Shown here: piece by piece, positions 46,349 through 58,018 of the stretch
How positions within the stretch are numbered: position 1 is the stretch's first letter
How the letters are laid out: every line of letters begins with the position of its first letter
NCBI GenBank assembly: GCA_032433595.1
Contig: JASWJB010000104.1
Location: forward strand, 62,001-126,000
Direction: 5' to 3'
Length of the DNA: 64,000 bases
Source: Conoideocrella luteorostrata
Taxonomy: Eukaryota > Ascomycota > Sordariomycetes > Hypocreales > Clavicipitaceae
Position numbers and translations under genes: made by a program
Notes under the pieces: model-generated
What the model was told of the DNA's origin: nothing
Seen by the model: the letters and a program-made list of their open reading frames with translations, nothing else
The model's database searches: none

Positions 46349-46922
46349 CTAATTCTCATCTTCATCACTCGTGGCGTCAATGTTGGCCTTGGAAGGCTTA
46401 TTCTTGTCTTTCTTGGTCGTTTTCGTCGGCTCAACAACGGCATCGGCGACATCTTCGATGTTTCCCACGGCTTGGCCCAATTTTCCGAGTGTAGCGTTAA
46501 TAGAAGGAGCGGCCTTCAACAGTGCAATGTACTGGGGAACGGACAGCGAAATGCCCTATGGTATGAGTCAGACTTGATTAATTCAAATGAAAATCCGTTA
46601 CAAATATCGGCATACCTTTTTTCCAGGAAGCATCTTTCCGTCCTTTTCGTAATATTCTCGGACGTTGATGAGACACATGCCCTTGAATTGAGACACGCCG
46701 ACCCGGCGTTTATCGGAGAGCTACGGCGATTCTAAGTGTTGGCGAAGAGAAAAATCGTCAAAGGAAACCTGGGGCGCATCTTACCTCCCAAAATGGATTG
46801 CCATCATCGTCCTTACCGTCTGCTTCAATATCGTGCTTGCTTTTCTTTGCAACCTTGGGAGAAACCTTTTGCTCCTCGTCCGAGTCGTCAGCTGCACTGC
46901 GCTTCTTGGAATAGGTGGACAT
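46349..46922 (-). CDS. SUB1: Transcriptional coactivator PC4/Sub1
   Basis: Single-stranded-DNA-binding coactivator that stabilises the RNA polymerase II pre-initiation complex and helps release TFIIB. Exons 46922-46785, 46720-46616 and 46555-46349, 149 residues, phase 0 throughout; donors GTAAGA and GTATGC. The N-terminus is Lys/Asp-rich (MSTYSKKRSAADDSDEEQKV) with NLS-like KVAKKSKHD. The PC4 domain starts at FWELSDKRRVGVSQFKGMCL, continues INVREYYEKDGKMLPGKKGI and ends SLSVPQYIALLKAAPSIN, a full match to the family core. A Lys-rich tail ending ATSDEDEN follows. Length and domain order match filamentous-fungal Sub1. Confidence 0.93.
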
Positions 46923-47645
46923 TTTTGCTTTCGGGGACCAAGGAAGAATATGCTAAAAGGCCAGCTTCGGAGACCCCTGACTGCGAGTGTACGATTGCGA
47001 TGCTGTTCTCGACCAAGATCTTGAGGTTGAAGGTGGGCGACAACTTCGAGGTGAACCGTGTCGCATTCATGAGCACTGTCAAAAAGACGCGTCGAAACTA
47101 TAATTGCCGTGGGGATGCTAAACGCCAACTCACGTGATGCATATCTTATCACCCTGACAAAATCTCTTATAGATATAGTCTTCAAAGTTGGCTAAATACT
47201 AGTACGTGCACTTTTCTTTACCAATTGCAATTAAAATTGATACCAATTATCTACTCCGATATTTGGAGGTTGAAAGGGAAAATGGGTTTGATTGAGCTTG
47301 TGTAGTAAATTGGACGTGCAGCTTAGTGTTCCGTAGTGTGGCGCAGGACCAGGGCCAGATCCGCCTCCGCCAAAATTAGCAGCAGTCAATAGGGGATGCC
47401 CCGCTTATCCCCTGATGGGCGACGAGGGTAATGGATCTCAAATTTGATACAATCTATCCTCCCGTGCGTGCGACGATTGTGCCAAACTCGAAACGTCTCC
47501 TGGAGCTCTCTCCGCTTGGCAGTTCCATTCACCCCAGGTCCATCTCCATCTTCAATATCTTGCTGCAGCATTACTATGGTGTCATAAACACCTTACACTA
47601 TCGGCATCCCTCCCGCCCGGTCCGTGTCGAGGACAAGCTGTTGCC
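46923..47645. promoter_or_regulatory. Divergent promoter region, SUB1 / PX-domain gene
   Basis: About 720 bp between divergent starts. Open frames here are short. A TACTCCGATA motif occurs at about 47252. Confidence 0.5.
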
Positions 47646-50600
47646 ATGAGTTCATCGAAAGCAGACGGCGCAACACAGCCTGCTGTCCCCTTTGAGCCAG
47701 TCCCCAAACCTGGAAGCACAAGTCATGACCCGCTGATGGCAGACAATGAAAATGCGCAAGCGAAGCCGGATCTGGTAAACAATGTCATCTCATCGAACTC
47801 CTCAGCGGAAAACACGGATCTTCCAGCAAAGACGTCGGCTCTAGCTGCGAAGGCTCTGAAATTCATATCTGAGGCTACACCATCCACGTTGGGCGGCATT
47901 GCCGTCGCGTTGTCTGCCGTCATATATGCAATTCTGGGAAAGGTTGGACTCTTATTGATTGGCGCTTTTGGCGGAGTCGTAACCTTTATTTCCTTGGAGG
48001 CACGAAATCCGGCAATCGCCCAGGCGGTGCGGGGAGAGAAGGGGCCCGAGGTCATTGACAGAGTTTGGCTTGATTTGAAAAGCAGAAATCCAAAAGATGA
48101 GGATGGTCACGCTGAGGACGACGAAGAAGCTGCGTTCAAGTCTTTTGATGACTTCCGACCCGAAACGCGAGAGGCCTTGACTGGACTTGTTGACGCGGTT
48201 GTTCGAGACTACGTGAAGTGGTGGTATAGCCCCATCATACCAGGCGACCATTCATTCCCGCTTTCGTGTCGAAAGACTTTGAACTCGTACCTTTTCTCGA
48301 TTTCGAATCGCATGTCGAAAAAACGACCGGCGGACGCATTTTTGGATCTGCTCACCAATAGTTCTTCCATCGTTATCGCGCTTCTCTCGGAACTGGCAGC
48401 TGCGTTTGCGGACCTATCCCCCGAATCAAACATGACTGCAGCCGATGCGGTGTACAACTACCTGGCTTCGAATCCTGAATCTCGACTAGCCAACCTGCTC
48501 AATCAGAAGCAGCAAGCCGCTAAATTCAGAATGGTGGCTGAGGATCTTTTGGGATTTCTAGACCAGGGCTCGCAAAACTGCGATCCTGCCCGTATATTTT
48601 TGCGAGAAATCTTAGCCAATTCTGTTCTGGAGTCAACCCTTCAGACCTGCAGCAAGGCTGAGTGGATCAACGGATGGATTGTATATCTTCTCGAGGCTGG
48701 CGAACCGGACCTAAACCAAGCCATCGATGTGGGCATGCAGACTGGTCGTGACACGGGTTCCAACGTGTTTGCGGATATTGATGGAAATGTAGGCAACGTT
48801 GGCATCGCAAAGCCCGTAGTCGCCCGTTCCAGCATGGAGACGGATCGTAGCCGCCGGAAAGAGTCTCTCGGTCATAGAAAGAAGCTTAGCAGGGCCGATG
48901 AGGAACTGGAGGAAGCCATGGAAGAGATGAAAAGAATGAATGCCATGATGGCACGTGATGGGAAACATAAACTCCGAGACACTCTGAATCTCAGCCCATC
49001 AGAGAAGCCACCAAACAGGAGCTTGGAGTTTGTATCCGAAACATTGGAGTCTGTGAAGAAACCGCCTGAATCATCTGAGGATTCTGCAGATAAATCGTCT
49101 ACTAGGGGGACGTCTACTGATGGCTTTTCTTCCAGAGGCGAAGCGGAGAATGCACCGCTGACCCCACGATCGACACTTGATTCTTCAAGCCAGCCTTCAT
49201 CGCCGCAGCAATCTGGCGATCAACCGTTTACCACGTTTGACCAAATCGTGCCAGCTGTTCAATCTCAAGCTGATGAGACTGAAGAGGAAGGCCCCAGGAA
49301 GGCTCCCTTGACCCTCCATAATGCTTCATTCACGCTACATGATGATCCCGGTGATAACGGCAAGATTCGGGCGAAGCCACACTGGGACTACCTGATTCAG
49401 GTTGAGCCATCATCGTCTGCACATACTGGATGGATGATTGTTCGGCGTTACTCGGACTTTGAAACACTGCACGAAATCATGAGGCGAATTGCAGCAATTT
49501 CTGGCGCTACTGCATTTACAGAGTTGCATAAAGAGTTGCCCAAATGGAAGATTCATACTAGAGAGTCTCTCCGAGGCGAACTTGAACGATACCTACGAGA
49601 CGCGTGTTGGTATCAGTCTCTGGCTGAAAGCGAAGGCATGAAGCGATTCCTCGAGAAGTCTCAAGGTCACACTCACGGTAGTTCAAAGACGTTCGGCTGG
49701 GAGATTGTTGGCAAAAACATGCTTGATGTTCTGACAACTGCGCCCAAAGGCGCTATGGAAGGAGGCAAGACTTTGGTTGGCGGTGTCAGTGGAGTCTTTG
49801 GCAACTTTGCTGGTTTAACTAGAAAGTCGACCAGCCATTCCGTCGACCTGACTCCTTCCGCGAACCGGCTCTCAATATCGACGCCTCCCCGGGTTGACAG
49901 TACAGTAAGATCGCCAGCACGATCTGAGCGTGCCAGCATGGACAGTCAACGGTCATCAGTCATATCTACTCAGCCTGGCAAAATGGCACCCATGTCGCGA
50001 AGACCCAGCTATCAATCTCAGGGCGAGCCGGAAGCCGAACTGGGGAGGACCGGTCGCAGCGCTGAGAGGATGGAAGCCGGATCTACACCGGCAAGTGCAC
50101 AACCTAGCAGGGAGCACAGTCGGGCGTCGAGCCTGGCCGCAATTCGTTCGCCATCAACAGTCAGCCTCGATTTCACCAAGTTGCCTCCGCCGCCGGATGA
50201 CATGCCAAGCGACTACGAATCGGTGAATGGGGATGAGGCGCAGTCAAGACAAAACGATATATATCAAACGATCCGCGGGATGCCAAATAGTGCCAGTGCT
50301 CCTTCGCTGCCCACGATGAACAGTGCTAAGAAGCCCGTCACGAAGCCTGCTAAACAGTACTCGCAAATGACGGAGCAAGAGACGCGTGTTGCCGTGGAGC
50401 TGCTATTCGCCGTGATCAATGAGATGTACACCCTCTCGTCTGCATGGAACATCCGCCGCACACTCCTCACCGCAGCAAAGTCATTTCTCCTGAGACCGGG
50501 CAACCCATCGCTGCTCACAGTGCAGTCCTTGATCCAGTCGTCAGTTATTGATGCCAATACGTCAGATGCAGGCATTGCAGCACAGCTACACAAACTTCGG

Positions 50601-50858
50601 GAAAATACGATGCCGACTGACCAAGAGAGGGCCACTTGGCCTGCGGAGTTGACAGCAGAGGAAAAGGAGAAATTGGCGATCAAGGCACGTAGGCTCCTCA
50701 TCCAGAGCGGGGTGCCGGCCGCGTTGATGGGCGTGATGGGCCAGGCGGCCACAGGAGAAGCTCTAGGCCGTGTATTCGACTGCCTGCAGATAGAGGAAGT
50801 GGCTCGGGGGTTGATATTCGGACTACTCATGCAGGCTGTGAGGATCGTGACTCACTAA
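47646..50858 (+). CDS. PXA-PX-Nexin_C membrane-tethering protein (sorting-nexin-like)
   Basis: Large sorting-nexin-type protein, likely tethering ER to endosome/vacuole or lipid droplets as Mdm1/SNX13-25 relatives do; exact role inferred. Single exon, 1,070 residues from the ATG at 47646. Order: hydrophilic N-terminus; hydrophobic hairpin or membrane anchor at about residues 82-118 (STLGGIAVALSAVIYAILGK, then GLLLIGAFGGVVTF); PXA domain at about 172-345 (REALTGLVDAVVRDYVKWWY; FLREILANSVLESTLQTCS); Ser/Pro-rich linker; PX domain at about 555-690 (HWDYLIQVEPSS, WMIVRRYSDFETLHEIM with the RRYSDF phosphoinositide motif, LPKWKIHTRESLRGELERYL); second disordered linker; Nexin_C at about 908-1067 (AVELLFAVINEMYTLSSAW, FLLRPGNPSLLTVQSLIQ). 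An RGS domain, usual in Mdm1, was not seen. Confidence 0.88.
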   Translation: MSSSKADGATQPAVPFEPVPKPGSTSHDPLMADNENAQAKPDLVNNVISSNSSAENTDLPAKTSALAAKALKFISEATPSTLGGIAVALSAVIYAILGKVGLLLIGAFGGVVTFISLEARNPAIAQAVRGEKGPEVIDRVWLDLKSRNPKDEDGHAEDDEEAAFKSFDDFRPETREALTGLVDAVVRDYVKWWYSPIIPGDHSFPLSCRKTLNSYLFSISNRMSKKRPADAFLDLLTNSSSIVIALLSELAAAFADLSPESNMTAADAVYNYLASNPESRLANLLNQKQQAAKFRMVAEDLLGFLDQGSQNCDPARIFLREILANSVLESTLQTCSKAEWINGWIVYLLEAGEPDLNQAIDVGMQTGRDTGSNVFADIDGNVGNVGIAKPVVARSSMETDRSRRKESLGHRKKLSRADEELEEAMEEMKRMNAMMARDGKHKLRDTLNLSPSEKPPNRSLEFVSETLESVKKPPESSEDSADKSSTRGTSTDGFSSRGEAENAPLTPRSTLDSSSQPSSPQQSGDQPFTTFDQIVPAVQSQADETEEEGPRKAPLTLHNASFTLHDDPGDNGKIRAKPHWDYLIQVEPSSSAHTGWMIVRRYSDFETLHEIMRRIAAISGATAFTELHKELPKWKIHTRESLRGELERYLRDACWYQSLAESEGMKRFLEKSQGHTHGSSKTFGWEIVGKNMLDVLTTAPKGAMEGGKTLVGGVSGVFGNFAGLTRKSTSHSVDLTPSANRLSISTPPRVDSTVRSPARSERASMDSQRSSVISTQPGKMAPMSRRPSYQSQGEPEAELGRTGRSAERMEAGSTPASAQPSREHSRASSLAAIRSPSTVSLDFTKLPPPPDDMPSDYESVNGDEAQSRQNDIYQTIRGMPNSASAPSLPTMNSAKKPVTKPAKQYSQMTEQETRVAVELLFAVINEMYTLSSAWNIRRTLLTAAKSFLLRPGNPSLLTVQSLIQSSVIDANTSDAGIAAQLHKLRENTMPTDQERATWPAELTAEEKEKLAIKARRLLIQSGVPAALMGVMGQAATGEALGRVFDCLQIEEVARGLIFGLLMQAVRIVTH

Positions 50859-53800
50859 GATTATAGGAGGGATCATGACGTGACGATGTGACAGCGTGGC
50901 TTTCCATTTTGCAACCCTAATACTTTTGACTAATCCTTCTTCCGTTTCTTCCAGCGGCCATCCGACAGTGAGCAAAGGGCATGACGTAAAATACGATTCT
51001 ATGGCACAACAACGGAGGGCTCGTACTATTATTACTTGTGGCATGGATACAGCAAGCTTTGAGAGCCGGGGCTTGATACGAACAGGTATCTAGATATGTT
51101 TAATGGTATAAACAGGGCACTGTGTGCCTGGTTAATGCAACACCAATGATGCATTCCCCTTCCACATCCCCATAGTTACAATTGCTGAGGGTTTGGAATT
51201 TGCCCATGGAACAATTAGCGTCACGTGTTTCTTCACCTTCCGTCCGCCTTTCCAAACACCATCCATGCCGCTTCACCGAGCTAGATATCATTGTCAAACA
51301 AGCTAATGGCGAGCGAATGAGAAGAGAAGTAGCCATGCCGGGCCCGACGTGGAGTAGTTGCGCATCAGTGGCATGCCTATTCTGCCACAATCGCATCATT
51401 TATCTTTTGCCGTAACTACTCTGTATTCCGTACTCCGTACATCCAAGGCAAAACAGACCGACCGACCCGCACACTACTGCTAAATTACAATACAGGCGAG
51501 TGAGTCCCAGGTCGCCCGACGCCGTAGTTACCAACTACGTTGCATTGGCTACTGCAACTCTGCTCCGTACGGGGTACTACTCCAGCGGAATACTACTGCT
51601 CGTACATGATACAGTACCCAGCTCCTCAAAAACGCCACTCACGCAAACCAGACATATCCGGGCGCCGGGCCCGGCTGTATTGTACAAAGAGAGTAGGGAA
51701 TAGGGGAGCCGTTCAAAGCCAAGAAGCCCAACCAGTATGGATCTATTGTTTCGTCTCATGACAAGTTCCCGGCCCCCCTCCCAAGCGTACATCCCAGAGC
51801 TTGTTTAATCTCCCCGACCCCTTGTCAAACCTGCGAACATGCCATGATAAAAGCAAATCTCTTTAATTCCCCTCCCGAGCTCCCCGGAGCCGAGTGCAGG
51901 GCGCGGCTGTCAGAAAAAGAAAATAAACCCCAAAAATTCACCGGGTGGTGTTTCCGGTTTCGATCGACGCCCAGGGTATGCCGGGGGTTGCTGCTGTTGT
52001 TGGGATACTTCATCTTGTGCGTGACAGGTTGTCTCACCGCCTAGACAGACAGGGCAATCGAACCAGGAAGAAGGGCTAGACATGTTCTAGCGGTGGGGTT
52101 TCTGTTTCCGGTGGCCGGGATAACTTCCTACGTAGCCTCGGAGGGGGGAACACGATTTTCGAGGCGCGCTCCATCGTTCCCACCCAGGTGTCTATCAATG
52201 TCACGCGCATGCATGGAAGGCTTGGGGGCCCGCGTTGCAGAAACATTAATTGTCCACCACGGCTAAGAGCATGGCGATCTGCAGCGTTTGGGACTAGAGG
52301 AAATAAGGAAGTAGCCATACGGCACTAAGGTGGCGGCGAAGAACTCAATGAAGTCGAGGGAGTACCTAACCAATTGACTAACTAACTAACGAGTTAGTTG
52401 AATGGAGGATGGATGCAAGGACATGGGATGATGGACCGACTCTGTCAGTCTGTGTGCGGGGGAAGACAGAGCAGCGCCCTAACTACGTCAAACTTGGGAC
52501 GACAGCCGGCGTGGCTTGTCAGGGGTAGATTGTGGCGTCGACAAGACATTGTTTCTCCATGCCATATGTAGAAAACCACATGGTTTGACGACAGCGCCGC
52601 CGTTTCCGCCCCCCATGTCCCCCCCCCGGGACAGTTACTCCAGACTTTTAACGGAGTACGGATCGCCACGTAGGGATTCTGGACGCTGAGCGATCAAAGG
52701 ATCACCGTCCTTAGCTCCTCCGAAGCTGTCATGTCTGACAGCGCGGGCTATTGGGCATGACTAGCGTTATTGTAATCAATCACATTTATCGGAGGTGACC
52801 GCCGACAAAAGACGAAACGGGGGCGTTTTTCCCATACAGCCTCCCCCCCCTTCCACCAACATCTATCTATCGTGCATCACCAGCGCGACAAAGAGACCCC
52901 TGCCCACCCACCGCCTCGCCTCGCCTCGCCTCGGTGTCCATAAGCCGATATGCTTCGACCCTGAATGCATGTCGGCCGTCCTGCCATCCTCTGCCGCGTC
53001 AGTCGAAGCAGCAGGCAGAGATTTCTACGAACGACGTGCCCCAACCCACCATGCCCCCTTCCCCTTCCCCTTAACCAGCGCGCAGGGCGGTGTGGTGGAG
53101 AAGACATGCAGACAGATGTCGTGATGGTGGGTTGATGGTGCCGCAGCACCGCAGTGCTATACTTGGTCCGATGTGGCCATGGCGTGGCAGCGTGGGATTT
53201 ATGGCAAGACGATAACGAAACGGGGGAGAATCGGATCTCGGTGAGCCGCACGCAGCGCTGGATGGATAGAAATGCCCAAAAGGCCGTGCTGATACGATAT
53301 ACGCCGAAACATCCCGTGGTCTGCAAGGAACTGCCTTGCGAAGAAAGCGCGGCAATTGGAGAATCGATCGTGGAGGGATGGAGGGCACGCATGCCGTGCT
53401 GCTAACCGCTCTCATAATCGTTCATGATCGACAACGGTCCTACCACGGAGTAGTTACATGATGGCTGAGGCTCAAGTTAGAGCATACATGCACTTGTACG
53501 TCCAGGCGCTGCAATGGAGGATGCGTGACGTGAGCAGCCCAGCACAAGGACAGAAGCAAGACTCGACCACACCAGTATGATGATATGTCTCTACACACAC
53601 ACCCAGTTACTCGCACGAATTACCACCGCCTAGTTACCTGCATTCTCTACTCGACATCAGGTTTGTCTCTCTAGCTCATCCTCAGAGCTGCCCGAGTCAG
53701 CCGCCATTGACTGACTAGTTTATTGCTTCACGAAAGCAACTTCCTGCGACTAGGCCGCATGCGTTGTCTTGCCGTAGTCCACAATCCAGCCCTTGTGATC

Positions 53801-54511
53801 ACTTTCCTTCCTTCAGTTGCAAGCCCCCTCAAACTCTCTCGATCCTTGTACCCCAAAAGCGAGGTCGGGCTGGGAAGTAAACCCACCCCACATCCACAGT
53901 GAATCTCTCTCTAGGCACGTTTGAAGAACGGACGTGGCCAGAAGCATAGATCCCTAGTGCAGATCCCTCCGGAGATACTCTTAATTTAGCGCCTATGGAG
54001 CATGCTCGTTGAGAATGCCAGTTGAGTGAAGTTTTGGTCACAAGATAGAACGAACGGCTGGCATGAGAACGCCAAGTTTCGAATTTAAACACGGGTCACA
54101 TGAAGGGACGTTATAAGTAAAAGGCTTTCAATATAGTGAATTAAAAAAAAAATAAGATAGCAAGAATCGTTATTCCGAACTCCTTGAACGCCTGATCGGC
54201 CGTAAAGTCATATTATACATTGTCTCCGAAAAATGCTGCTATTATGAACAGTTCCACGCTCCGTAATAGGTGCTATTAATGCCATAGGATATTACAGCAG
54301 TAAAAGGAAAATGAGAAGAAAAAGAAAGTAGAGTGCAACCGTGTGAACATAACTGGGTATCGAAAGGGACATTGCGACGATCAGAAGGAATGTAAAGGAC
54401 CAATAAAGTGATGGGTTCTTGAATGACCATGCATTACGTGTATATGCCATGTCTGACAGGAGTGGATAAGATGACAATGAGCGGTGGTGAAATTAAGTGG
54501 TCTCCTGGCCA
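50859..54511. other. 3.65-kb gene-empty convergent region
   Basis: Lies between the 3' ends of the PX gene (plus) and the Usp1 gene (minus), longer than needed for two 3' UTRs. Open frames (for example 52877-53392, minus) have compositions of chance frames. It contains a CCTCG tract, TACTCCGTA-type motifs (51428, 51563, 52651, 53444), long homopolymer C runs and an A10 tract near 54142. Confidence 0.55.
52913..52932. repeat. CCTCG microsatellite
   Basis: About four tandem copies of CCTCG within a C-rich stretch. Confidence 0.85.
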
Positions 54512-56883
54512 TCATGGTTTGAAGACGGCGGATGTGAGAAGAAAGCCCCCTGCTTTAGCAGTGGGTGATAGTGGGCTGGGGGTGTTGTTTTTAGCGTCCC
54601 TGTTGATGGACGTGATGAGACTCGCCACAAGACCAGTTGTAGGCTTGGAGCCGACTAAAGAGGCTGCTGGGCTGGGTGAGTGGGTGGTCGGTGTCGTGTC
54701 AGGTGTGGACGCAGGACTGGCTAGAGTCATGACTGTGGAATTTGCAGATACAGCAGACCTAACAGGGGGAGTTGTGGCAAGAGGAGTAGGACAGTCCCCG
54801 TTGAGCTTCTCGTGGCTACGTTGTCTCTGCCTCTCGCGCTCAATATTGTCCTCATGACCACCTTCCTTGGCGACCACAGGCTCTGGTGTGGTAGCAATGG
54901 GCGAGCCGCCACCCATCTTGGAGATCTCGTTCTCGACATCGGCAAGAAGTGCGTATACGTCATCTCCTGCGTAGATCCGAATGCTCTCAACATCCCCGCG
55001 CTTCAATGTGACTGCGCTCGCCGCCCGGCTGAGGCTTGTTCCACCCTCCGCGGCGTCCTCCACCACAGGTTGCTCAAGGATAGTGCTGGGCACTTGGGCA
55101 ACGACGCGTTGAGGAGAGGGTGAGGCATTGCCCACTCGACTGGCGAAGGTGGATTTGGATGGGCTTCGAGGTGGCGTAGACAGCTCGCGTGGACCAGCGG
55201 GTGATTGGATTCCCATGACTTGTTGTAATGAATCCATCACGGTAGACACCTGGTTCGCCCCAATGGGTAGGATGGCAGCGGCGGCAACATGCTCCAGCAG
55301 CTTTTGGCGCACTCTGGTGCGGCGGTTCTCTGCCTGCTCCAGCTTGGAAACCCAGTCATCGATGGAGGCATCGAGCTCAGCCAGCGCTTCTTCTTGCTTG
55401 AGCATAGAATCGTAGCTGAACTTTGCAACTCGGGGTGACCGTAGGTACTGACAAATGCGGGAGTGGAGGTTGCGGCGTCCAGCACGAAGGGATGTGTATG
55501 TCCGTCTAAGGTAATCGGTCCGCTCATCCAGGCGGCGAAGTTCCTTGGAAAGAGCATCGACATCTTCCACTTTAAGCACTTCAAAACGTTCGGCCTGTCC
55601 CAAGGCTTGCTTTTGAAGGGAAATGATGTCGCTGGGGCTGAGCTTTTGGGTGACTTCAGAAGCCTTCCAGCCTTTAGGCAGCTCCTCAAATGCTCTCCTT
55701 TCAGAGCTCATTGCACGCTTGGACTCGGTACCCTTGAGAATGGGCCCATTGTTGTTTCGAACCTCGACCCTCTTCCTTGGTCGGCCACGGTCCATGACAG
55801 AAGTAGATGACTCGGAGGCACCGCGTCGATGCATGTGGACATAGGGCTTTCGTTGCCCATCCGAAGCACCTCGGTCACTCTGAGCGGAGATGATGCTGGC
55901 CGAGTCCCACGGCATAGGTGAGGCACGATAGGATTCCATGATGGGTGCCGAGATAGGGGTAGGCAGAGTTGTCGTGGAGGCACCATCAGTGTTGGCATAT
56001 CGGGTGTACAGCAGATCTGGTGTAGACGAGCTGGGTGTGATCCGTGTGCGGCTCATGGGAGAAATGTCCATGCGAGCGCTTCGCGAGGATGACATAGGGG
56101 GTGTGCTGTCCGACCTGTTTTTGGCCGCGCTGGAGTTTCTGGATTGTAAGAGAGGAGCGGGAAGTTCAGAAATGGGGATGACCAGAGGTGCAAGCTGACG
56201 AGAAACCGACTGAGCAGCCGTGTCCTTGGGCACAGGCCGTGGCGCAAGACCGCCTCGTTCTACTGATCGTGAAAGTTCGCCTCCGCCAACCGACATATCT
56301 TTCAGCAACGTCGGTACACGTTCATCATTAGGAGCACTGATAGAACGTTCATGAAGAGGTGGCCGACCAGGAATTGTTGCTATCACACAGTTAATAAGCA
56401 GAACAGTAATTCTTTCGGGGGTGAAGCCAAAACGAACGAGAATCCATGGCGACTTCTTGAACAGTAGTCATAGGCTCCAATTCGGGAACGCTTATCTTCC
56501 TCCGTCTTGCAGAAGCATGCTGGTTGAGTCGGAGTCGTAGATTGGATCCCGCGGCGTGCTTATCGCTCATGGCCAGCTCAAAGGCCATCTCGGGGTCCAA
56601 GGTCTTGTTGGCATTCAGACTTGGTAGCGGCTTATCCTTGGGAAATAGCTGGTATTTTTTGGCATCGGCTGGCAACATTCTCCAAGTGAAAGCCTTGTCA
56701 AAAGTCGACGTCGGTGGTGTTGTCTTTACATGTGGTGTAAGCCGATATACACGTTCGAGGAGCGTCAATGGGATTGGGTTGCAAGAATTGTAAACTTACA
56801 GAGAGCATTGAGGGGCTTGGCGATGAGGGCTTTGATATATAGCCATTCTCCAGGTTGGCCACACAGCTGGCAATGTGAGCCAT
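54512..56883 (-). CDS. Usp1-like protein (up-regulated during septation)
   Basis: Fungal protein with the coiled-coil 'up-regulated during septation protein 1' domain, implied in septation or cell-cycle-linked growth; mechanism unknown. Exons 56883-56800, 56723-56438 and 56379-54512 give 745 residues. Intron 1 has GTAAGT and TAAAG; intron 2 has a weak GTTCGT donor with GATAG acceptor, but phases agree. The start is the ATG giving MAHIASCVANLENGYISKPS. The N-terminal signature KKYQLFPKDKPLP is typical of this family. Ser/Pro-rich sequence follows, then the domain (about residues 353-590): LPKGWKASEVTQKLSPSDII, ALSKELRRLDERTDYLRRTY, SLRAGRRNLHSRICQYLRSP and MLKQEEALAELDASIDDWVS, a helical coiled-coil. 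The C-terminal 150 residues are low-complexity Ser/Thr/Pro. Confidence 0.83.
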
Positions 56884-57935
56884 GGCATGCAAATACAGTT
56901 AGTGGTGTTGGGGCTGGTCACAACTGGCGTTGAGGGAGAAGTAGGGAATATATGAAACAAAGATATCAGGTCGGGTCGGGCAAAAAGAAAGTTCAAGATG
57001 GAGCGGCCCAATAAATATAGGTCAGAGGAATCAACGAGTAGATCCAATACCGGCTGGCGGCTGGCACCGAAGGAAGATATAAGATATTATATCTGCCCTA
57101 CACAAAATGGTCCAAGCCCAGCCCGCAGCAGACTAACTGCCAACTGACATGGTTATGGATCGCCCAATGGAGTCGCTTGAGCTCGGCCGGGATGAGGGCG
57201 GCGAGTGGCCCATAGACGGTGCCCACCATCAGGGACCATGAGGATAGGGAACCGTGCCCCCATGCCCATACCATCCAAGTCCCCATCAAGGCTCGAGTGT
57301 CAAAAGTCATCTACAAGCATGCACAGGCCGGGTGTCTGAGACGCAGGCTGCTTTGGTTGGTAAGAGAGGTCAGAAGTGGGGGGTGGGTGGCAAGCTGGTT
57401 CATGGTGGGAAAGGCCAAAGTCCACGACGACGTACGACGATGCAGGGCCCAAGGTTTTCCAAGGACCGACGACGGCGGGCGGACTGGCAAGGTCAGCAGA
57501 GTCGCTGTGGGTTGGACGGACGTGTGCGGAGTAGGGGCCTTGCATCTTGCAGCTTCGCCGTCCGCGTACAGTACAGTGAAAGACTAGGGAATCCTGCAAG
57601 CTGGCTCCTCTCCTCCTCGCTGCCAGCTGCGACAATGAGTAGTTACGGAGCATCTGCATGGTGTTGAAACCAACTGCAGGTGTTACTATGGAGTACGGAG
57701 TACATGGAGGGTCAATCTCATCCACTGTGACGGAGCGACTATCCAAAGGGGACCAGGCCCCACCAACTGGCAGAGAAACAGGGATACATAGGGCAAGCGT
57801 GCAAGGGTGGGAGGTGCAGGAGGCTGGAACGATGTGTCCAGAGCTAAAGATGGAGTCAAACAGCTTCCTGCCCCCTGGCGACCCGTTAGTTCCCTGCTTC
57901 CCTGCTTCCCTGGAGCGGCCTATTGTTGGACCCCG

Positions 57936-58018
57936 TCAGGCCGGGGACAAATTACGTGACTCTTTGCAGCGTGGTTTGGTTTACCCGTCAAGTGTCACGT
58001 AATTTGTCCCCCCGCCTG
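57936..58018. repeat. Long near-perfect inverted repeat (hairpin)
   Basis: The arm GGGGACAAATTACGTGAC at 57943-57960 is perfectly complementary to 57994-58011 (18 bp). A further CAGGC...GCCTG extends both sides to about 24 bp with one bulge. The loop is 33 nt. Confidence 0.9.

Noticed and set aside
52877..53392. 171-codon minus-strand open frame
   Set aside because: Composition is that of a chance frame in G/C-rich spacer (many Arg, His, Ser), no domain, no splice partners.
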